In this document: positions 14,001 to 23,000 of the stretch, piece after piece
Layout: every line of letters begins with the position of its first letter
Numbering within the stretch: the stretch's first letter is position 1
Source: Mytilisepta virgata
Lineage: Eukaryota; Mollusca; Bivalvia; Mytilida; Mytilidae
DNA length: 64,000 bases
NCBI GenBank assembly: GCA_028015205.1
Contig: JAPWFG010000023.1
Coordinates: forward strand, 992,001-1,056,000
Direction of reading: 5' to 3'
Program-made: the position numbers and the translations under genes
Notes under the pieces: model-generated
Database searches by the model: none
Told to the model about the DNA's origin: nothing
The model's input: only the letters and a program-made list of their open reading frames with translations

Positions 14001-17000
14001 AATTTGCAGGAAATAGGTTTTCTCTGGATTTTTCATTGTCTTTGCATTGGCAACTTCAGTCTCTCAAAAATGTATGAAAAAATAAAAAGGATTTCATAAA
14101 ATTTTGTCAAATACCATTTGAAGGTATATATGATTGATTTATAAAAGAAAAAGTGGGGGTTCATGGGCAAAAAAATTTAATGTTTAAGAAATGGATAAAA
14201 CCCGAGGATTCCGAAAATCTGTCAAAAAGACCAAAACATCGCCAGCAAGTATCCTTAAGAAAACATTTACATGTACATGTTTGATTTTGCTCTGTATAAA
14301 TAATGGAAATTTTTCTCCAGGAAATGCCATTTTGTTAAAGAATGATATAGATATTGTACGTTGTTGTGGATTGATAGCATCCTGGAAATTTTTCCCGGTC
14401 AACACAGGAAGTGTGAAGTTCATTGTATGGAGGTCAATCAATGTGGATGGCTACTATGAAGTTGTAGGGACAAATTCTGTCAACATTACAGGTAAGAGGT
14501 GTATTTTTAAGAAATAAGTGTATGAAAAATTCCACAAAACCTCATTAGATTCAGTATTTTTATGATAATTTCAGGTTCAAATGTCCAGATAGGTGGGTTA
14601 TTTTCCGAAATCCAATATTACACACCTGATTTTGTGCTTCCTTTATTTTCCAAAGTAAAATGGCCACCAAAGTATCATTTCTGCTCTTTTTTACACAGTT
14701 GTATAAAGTCAGGTCTGATAATAGAAGGTTGATAGTTAACAAAATCATTAAATAATTTTATTTTTAATATTTTACAGAGTCTGATGTAAACAAGATATAC
14801 ACATTCACACCAGATGACTCGGAACGTATCAGTATTATTGCAGATGATCTGATAGGATGGTATGCAATTTCATATACAATGTAATAAATACCTTTATGTA
14901 AATATTGGAAATGTTTTCATGTCAAACTTTACAGTTTCCTGTATATTATTTATCCATTCATTTTTTCGTAAAATAGCATGTCCCCCCTAATATGACGTGA
15001 AAATATTGAACAAGTACAAATTTTGTTTTCAACTATATTGACTTTTATGACAAACTTGATAAATAAATGTATAAAAGGAATATTTAATGTGAGAAAAGCT
15101 GCAAGTTTTTCATCCATTAAGGATGCTCGCTGGTCATGTTTTGATCTTTTTGTCAGATTGTCAGAATCCTTGGGTTTTATCCATTTCTTAAACATTAAAT
15201 TTTTTACCCATGAACCCCCACTTTTTCTTTTATAACTCAATCATATATACCTTAAAATGGTATTTGACAAAATTTTATGAAATCCTTTTTATTTTTTCAT
15301 ACATTTTTGAGAGACTGAAGTTGCCAATGCAAAGACAATGAAAAATCCTGAGAAAACCTATTTCCTGTAAATTTTCAAGGCTTTATAGCTCTAAAATGAG
15401 CAGATGAACCTATATTTTTTTCTTGCTTATTTGTTTACTATTCATATGTTCTCTCAAACTTAAACACCTATTTCAAATCCTATTTATTTCCTATTAGACC
15501 AGCGATCATCCTTAAGTGTGTATCTTGCTAATTCTGCGTAATAAAATAGTCCAATTTACATGTAGCTTATAATATTAACACAAAATTTTACATATCCAGA
15601 CAAATAATTGACCATTATTTGAAATATCCCTGATGTTTCAAGCAGTAATGTCAGTGATAATTTTCGGCAAGCTTTGGAAACGCTATCTATCTAGCTTATA
15701 TTTATTGATACCACATGCAAACTACAAAGTATATGTTCAGGCTAAGAAAGCTGTATCTAAGCATTTCTGCTTAAAACTTTTTTTTTTAATTTATTTTTCG
15801 ATGAAAAAGAAATATGATTTAAGGGCATTATCATTTCTTGTCCCGATATCGTAACTGGTGAAACTGCCTCATTGGTCTCATGGTGGCATGCTTGCCCCAA
15901 TTCCGGAAGATCGCAGGGTTCGATCCCCGGCCGGGTCAACCAAAGATATTAAAATTGGTATTTACTGCTTCTCTGCCAAGCCAGGCAGCATCTATGAGTA
16001 AGTGTCCGAGTGGGGTGATAGGTTTTCCTACGGACAGTTGTGAGCTAGCATGTTAAAAATCTGGCTCAGCATGTTGGTCTAGTACAAAGTAGGGATCATA
16101 TTTATTATCATATCAACATGTTCTCGTCCTGATTGCACTTGGTTGCCACTGGACGTTAAACAATAATTCATCCATCCTTAACTGGTGATATTATTATCAG
16201 TTAGGGACGAGATCAAAAGTTCAATGTAGGATAAAAAACTTAATTCACGTAGTTTTTTCACTGACTTGTAGCAATTTTTACCCCCCCCCACCCCCAAACT
16301 ATTTGAATTAAGTTTTTTATCCTACATTGAACTTTTTATCTCGTCCCTTAAAGGTTAATATTTTATCCTGTAGTAATTTTAAAATATTTATAGGTATTAC
16401 ATTTACGGAGAAAACATCATTGGATATGACAACTGTAGCTCTGCATACAATGCATCTACGCGTGATCACCGTGACCTTCGACCTAATTACTGTCCAACAA
16501 AGACCTATAAACAAACCTTTGACAAAGAACCCCAGGATGGTGATGTTTTCCAGTGGACTGGTACCAGATATATAGATAGAGTTGATATGATGGAGTATAC
16601 AACTGTAGATAGTATGTTGTCAAAGTTTTTACACAATCTTGAAAATATATTTTTTTGACATTTATATAGATCTCTATTAGCATTTATTTCTAGATTAAGT
16701 CTGCTGGTCTTTAACGGTTTAGAAAACTTATTTTAATTATTTTAAACTTTTGATGAAGACTGATATTTAAAAATTGAATAACTTATTGTCACCAGCTGGT
16801 CACAATGATTGTAACTTTGACAAATGAAAAATAGGGGTTTTTAAAAAATTCATATTTCTTTGAATTTCCTAAAGTCTTGAAAATTAGAATAAAATACGAT
16901 ACCTCAGTTTGACTTTGAGATGAAGAACGTAAATGGTGGTTCCTTTAAATGGATCGAAATTTGCTGCTTTTCCGCCAAGCATGCAGCATCTAGGAGTAAG

Positions 17001-20000
17001 GGCAAAGAACTGGTCAGCTAGGAGTCAGTATATTGTGAGCTCCACATTTAAAATCTAGCTCAGTGAAGAGGAAGGGGACTTCAGGTTTGCACTCCATCAG
17101 TCCTGCAAATCAGTTTTCTGCACTTTTTTTCGTCATGCTTAAATATATTGATTTGATATTTGGTTTATAGTTTTACCATGAAAAGTTATAGATCTAGTTC
17201 AAATTTTGTTCCGGTCTGTTGATTTTTTGCAGAGTTATGGTCCTTGGACTTAGAAAATTCACGCAAATAATCAATTTTCTGCACTTTTTTCGTCATGCTT
17301 GAAGATATTGATATGATATTTGGTATATAGTTTTACCATGACAAGTTACAGATAAATTTAAACTTTGTTTCTTTCGGACGATTTTTTCGCAGTTTGAACC
17401 TCAGTTGCGGCATTGAATCTTGAAGAAGTTAAATGAAAATAGCACTGATCGTATTATTATTGTGAGAGTAATTGCTCTTGGAAATAGGAATTATTTTCAA
17501 AATAATAGTTTTCCAGACTTTTTTTGCAAACCATTTTACCAAGTGATCTTATTGGTATGTGAGCTTATAATGATGAGCTACAGAGCAAGCTGGTCAGGTA
17601 ATTATTGTGTATCCCTTGCAAACATAGTTTCTGGACTTTCAAATTCACTCTGTATGATTCACAAAAGGAGATTTTGCGTGTTTTCTCAGAGCTCAAACCG
17701 GTAGGGGACATTGTATTGCCCAGCAATACTTTCAGAATTTAGCTTGTTTATTTTCAGATGATCCACCATACTTCAACATGTCACGTTATGATAAGACCAT
17801 TCCCGATCACTCTCCAATTGATTTCAGCGTAATAGATTTCTTCTTCAATGATACCAACTATGCAGACTATATTAGGGATTATCAACCAGAATATGACAAT
17901 GACCGATACTTCTATTTTGACACCTTTGCAAGTAAGTTTATTTTTTCAGTTGCATATTTTAATTTTTCCCCTCTGTCAGTAAATAAGCAAATTTTATGTA
18001 ACTAAACTAGACTAGGCAAACATTATGATTATTTTTATATCATCATCAAGCAGCACTTAGTGATCATTGAGGTTGGCACAAAAATCATTGTACAGTTCAA
18101 TTAGACGGTACGTGTCCTTTAATGGTGGTTTTTTATGATTATTGATATCATCATCAAGCTTCACTTAATGATCATTGAGGTCGGCACAAAAATCATTGTA
18201 CAGTTCAATTAGACTGTTCATGTTCCTTGCAGAGCACTCGTACCTGTCTTTAATGGTTGTTTTTTATGATTATTGATATCATCATCAAGCGGCACTTAAT
18301 GATAGAGGTCAGCACAAAAATCATTGTACAGTTCAATTAGACGGTACTTGTCCCTTGCAGAGCACTCGTACCAGTCTTTAATAGTGGTTGACAGAAGGGC
18401 AAAAATCATGCTAAGTTTTCTAGAAAAATATAGTTTCTGAGCAAAATTTTGGGCAGGGCACGAATGTTTCTGGATTTTGTTACAATGTTTTTTACAAATA
18501 AGTTTTATTAAAAATGAAAAAAATTGGGGCAGGGCTTAAAATTAGCAGTAGGCAGGGATTAGAATATAGGAATTTTATGGCCTTAAGTAAACACTGTTCT
18601 TACTTCTATCCATCAGTCTGTTTTTTGTAATCTTTTTGTCTGAAAGTTGAGAACTTTGTTAAACTTTTTACAGTGATTGCAGATAGAAATTCCGAAAATC
18701 ACATTCTAGAAAAAATATGTTGTGGGCTATTTTAGAGGGGTTTCCAAGGATGATAATTATATAAAGCAGTTACGTTTAATTGGTCTAATAAAGAAGGCTA
18801 ATACTGTTTACGTTACGTCTTTACATTTTTTTTTTGTTTTAGTGTCATGTAATTTTCTTACAGTATGGCTGTATATAGTACTGTAAACTCGGAAATTATT
18901 GCGATGTTTTTATTTTTTCAAAAAATGCAACAGGGTTGTAATCACAATAATGTAAACTCGCATTTTTGAATTTTTACTATGAATGAAGCGTGATATTTCT
19001 CAATATTGCAAAATTTTGGTCTAAAATGACAAAACCGCAATAATAAATGCATGCAATAATTTCGGAATTTACAGTAAACAATTTCAGATATTTGTCTATG
19101 CTTCAGATTTCAACCATGTCCTTGTTACTCCTACAAATTTTATAAAATTTGAAAAATTTAAGTTTGTGGATTTTACTATAATCACTAAAAGATTTTCTTA
19201 CGTTTCAATATGTAAAATAAAATTCTTAATGTAGAGCTATTATAGAGTGATGGGGATCTTTTTCAAGGATATTTTTCCAATGTATTATGGTAGTTTTTGG
19301 ACGATCTGGGTAATAATTGGTATTAATTTGATTTAATACAGAAAGTGTTCATGTTAAAGACAACCTACTTCATGTTGTTGGTAAACAGAATCAGTATCAT
19401 AAGTTTGTCATCTGGGCAGAAGATTCTTGTTATAATAGAGTCACAGGAACTGTTACCATAACAACGTTCAATGGCGTAAGTAAATACTGTAAATTTAGAA
19501 ATTTCTGCAAAAATATGACAGGATAAGCCATGAAGTTAATTGCAGTAGTTGAGAGTCAATAATTAGATTATGCACTGACAAAATCAAAAATCATGTAAAT
19601 TTTAACACATTGTTGAAAACCACAATAACTTACATGTGATACCCTGCGCATTGGATGTGAGAGTCCGGCATTTTGAACCAATATCATGACCACACGTGCA
19701 GGCATCAATTTCTCAAGCTTACCTCAGCTTCATTGAAAAAATGTTTACAAAAGCCATCCAACTTTAAACGATAAAGGAATATTTTTTCTTTTTGATATCG
19801 TTCTTGACATGAAAATTACAGATATGTTTGTTAATTCCTGATTATTGACATTATCATTTTATGTTAACTTGTTATTATTTTCGTAAACAATGTTGTATTA
19901 TCTCCCCTGTGTCAGTCAAAATTATAAATATTTCCTGTATTGCGAAATTATTATAAAATTGGTTAAATTTGATATATTTCATCATTTGTTGTTTGTTTTA

Positions 20001-23000
20001 AATACAATTTTCCTATTTAGAAGTAACAATACAAAAACTGAAAAAGTTATTAAATAAGTTAATACCAAAATATCAAACATTGACAAGGTCAATATCTGCA
20101 ACGTGCTATTATAGAATTTAGGTGGAGACTTGTCTGTTGATCAACCTGTTTGGTCCCTGTGCATTGCCCCATTCAGATACATACAATTATTGTTGAAAAA
20201 TTTGTTCCGAAGTAATGCTGGTTTTGAAAGGTATTGAAAATCAGTTCAGAGGGGATATTGCAAGTAGTACGTAATTAACTAGAATTAAATATACAAACTA
20301 AGAAAATAATATTACAGCGAATCACATTCTTGGATTCTTGAAATAAACCAGAATAATGAGAATATTTAGTATAAATAGGAGAGATAAATAAGCAGGCGTG
20401 AAAATAGAATAGAACAATAAAGACGAAATAAATAATACAGCAGAACTTAGGCCAATTAAAATTAATTTATAGATTTTCATCCCCGCCCGCCTCTCAAAAA
20501 TCGTGCCGCCCCGATTTTTTTTATTTTCTAAAATTTACGATTTCCGGATTTTGTTCATCTCCGTTACCGGTATCCGTGTCAATAATTTCATTTTTTGTTA
20601 ACTTCCTGTAACAATTTAACATGGTTTTGGTGATTCTTAGAGTAGTAAGCAGTATAAGCCATTTTATAATTTTATATTATATTACATATTAATAACACCT
20701 TACAAAATAGTTTCATATGAAATAAAAAATAAAAAATTCCCACCCGCCCCATTTTTTTCAAAAAGTTGGATGAAAATCTACTAATTAATTTTAGTTGGCC
20801 TTACATTGATTACTAACAATACACCAGTGGATAAGTTTAAATCAATTCATAGTTGTCAAAAGGAAAATGATAATATTTCGATGTCAACAAAAATCTCACC
20901 CATAACCACCCCAATCTCACCCTTAAATGAGCAAAATCTCACCAATAACCATTCTGAATTTGTCACTTGTATGCTATAAAGCACTGATCAAGAAGTCTTT
21001 GACGTATTTCAAATTTCATAGTTAGTCCTTTAAATTTTGAGAACCTGTGGAGTTCTAATTTAAAGTGTTTTACACTTGTGTTTCTTAAGTAATCTATCTG
21101 ATAATGGGTAAAACATCTAGATTGCTTGTTGTTCATTATATGGAGTTTCTCGTACATGATAAAAAGATGAGGTATTTTTTTATTTACTGATGCTGTGGTT
21201 TGTTGTGTGCAGGGCATAAAATATGTTCAGTGGACACATACTTCTTTATTTTATTTTGATGGATTCCACTTTGCAAGGTACTGTCAATCCAAAAATTGTT
21301 TGCTCCACTTGTTATTGAGAATTTGTTTTGTAGCTTCCCCAGTGGTTATAATTGACATTTTCTAATTATTTTCCAGCCACCAACTTTTCCTGATTTACCA
21401 CAGAAAGTTCAGATAACCGAGACAACTACAGGGTCATTATATACTTTTACAGTAGATGATCCGTCTTATGGAGGAGATCCAATCAACTGCACGATGGTTG
21501 GTGTTATTCCAAGCACTGATTCTGACAAATTCTATCTCACAGGTACTTTTATCATGTTTAGTCTAAGGGAGCAACCATTTGATTTTTAGGGGAGATGAAA
21601 TGTTTGATCCTGCCTATTTTTTTGTCGAAATTTTTGTCCTGGATGTTTTTTTTTTTTTTCATTTAAATTTTAAAATTTCCCGATTGACACAGGTCCATCA
21701 TTTTTTTTTCAAACCTAAAGTGAACTTGTCTTTTTATTTTGCCGAAATCCTGGTCCTGCATTTTTTTTTAACTTTGATCCTATGCATTTTTACAATTAGA
21801 AATGAAAATGCCAAAGTTAATCATTGTGGTCTTTATTCTATAGCATTTTTCACATTGATAAAACATAAGGAAGGGATGTACATATTTTTTTATAAAACCC
21901 AAATATTTGATGAGATAAATTATAATTTTATAGGTACATGTAAATATATGGCAATATGGTATCTATTTCTTCATTTCCATATAAATATAAACTTGTGCAC
22001 TCATTTATATTCAAAATAAGAATTACCTAACATATTTATTATAAAGGGAGACAATCCTAGAATAGTTTCTCTTTATTACTGTTTCTGTAATGAATCTGTT
22101 TTAGAAACAGTCATCCATTGATGAAATCATAGACAGACCTTGTCATCTCTTCATATTCCCAAGTCAAATGAGGATAAAACCAAGGTAGATGAATTTTTTA
22201 TATTCTAAATATTTGAATTATACTGTTAAATCAGTATCATAATTATATTGTTCACAGGCCAAACAGTATATCTACGTGACGATGCAGAACTTGATGCTGA
22301 TACAAATGCTGAATACGAGATAGAAATATCATGTAGTGATGGAACAGACTCAACTCAGTCGTATCTTCAACTGGAGATTGCTAAAGACCAAAAAGACACA
22401 GAGGCACCACCAGGTACCTATTTATCTTTTTTATTTCATAAATGTTTGACATTAAAGTTGTTAGTAGTGTATGTTTTTGTCAAGATGAGTACTTGAAATC
22501 AGGGGGTAAATACCCAATCCACCTTTTTTACAGCAGGATTAAAGGGGTATTTGTGGCCTCGGTGGCCGAGTGATCTAGATAGTTCGTCATGACTACTAAT
22601 GATCACTAGCCTGTCAGCACTGAGGTTGTGAGTTCGAATCTCACCTGTGGCGGGGTGTGTTGGACTCCGATCTAAACTGACAAGGATTGCCAATTTTCCT
22701 ACCGAAGGTCGGTGGTTCTCTCCAGTACTCCGGCTTCCTCCACCAATAAAAACTGCCCGCCACGAAATAGCCAAATGTGCTGAAAACGGCATAAAAAACC
22801 CCAACTAAACAAACAAACAATAAAGGGGTATTTAATATTTTGACAATAATTTCTATCTCCAAGGGCAATAACTCAAAATAATTATCCGATCAGCATGAAA
22901 CTCAAACTCTGCAACTCATCATTATAAGATATCACATACCACAAAATTAAGATCAATTGTTTAAACGGTTTATGAAAAAAGTCAGGAAAACTAATGTTTC

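Noticed and set aside
21579..22019. 146-codon plus-strand frame rich in Phe and Leu
   Set aside because: It lies in the intron between exons I and J, in T-rich sequence giving a biased hydrophobic translation, without splice-compatible context.
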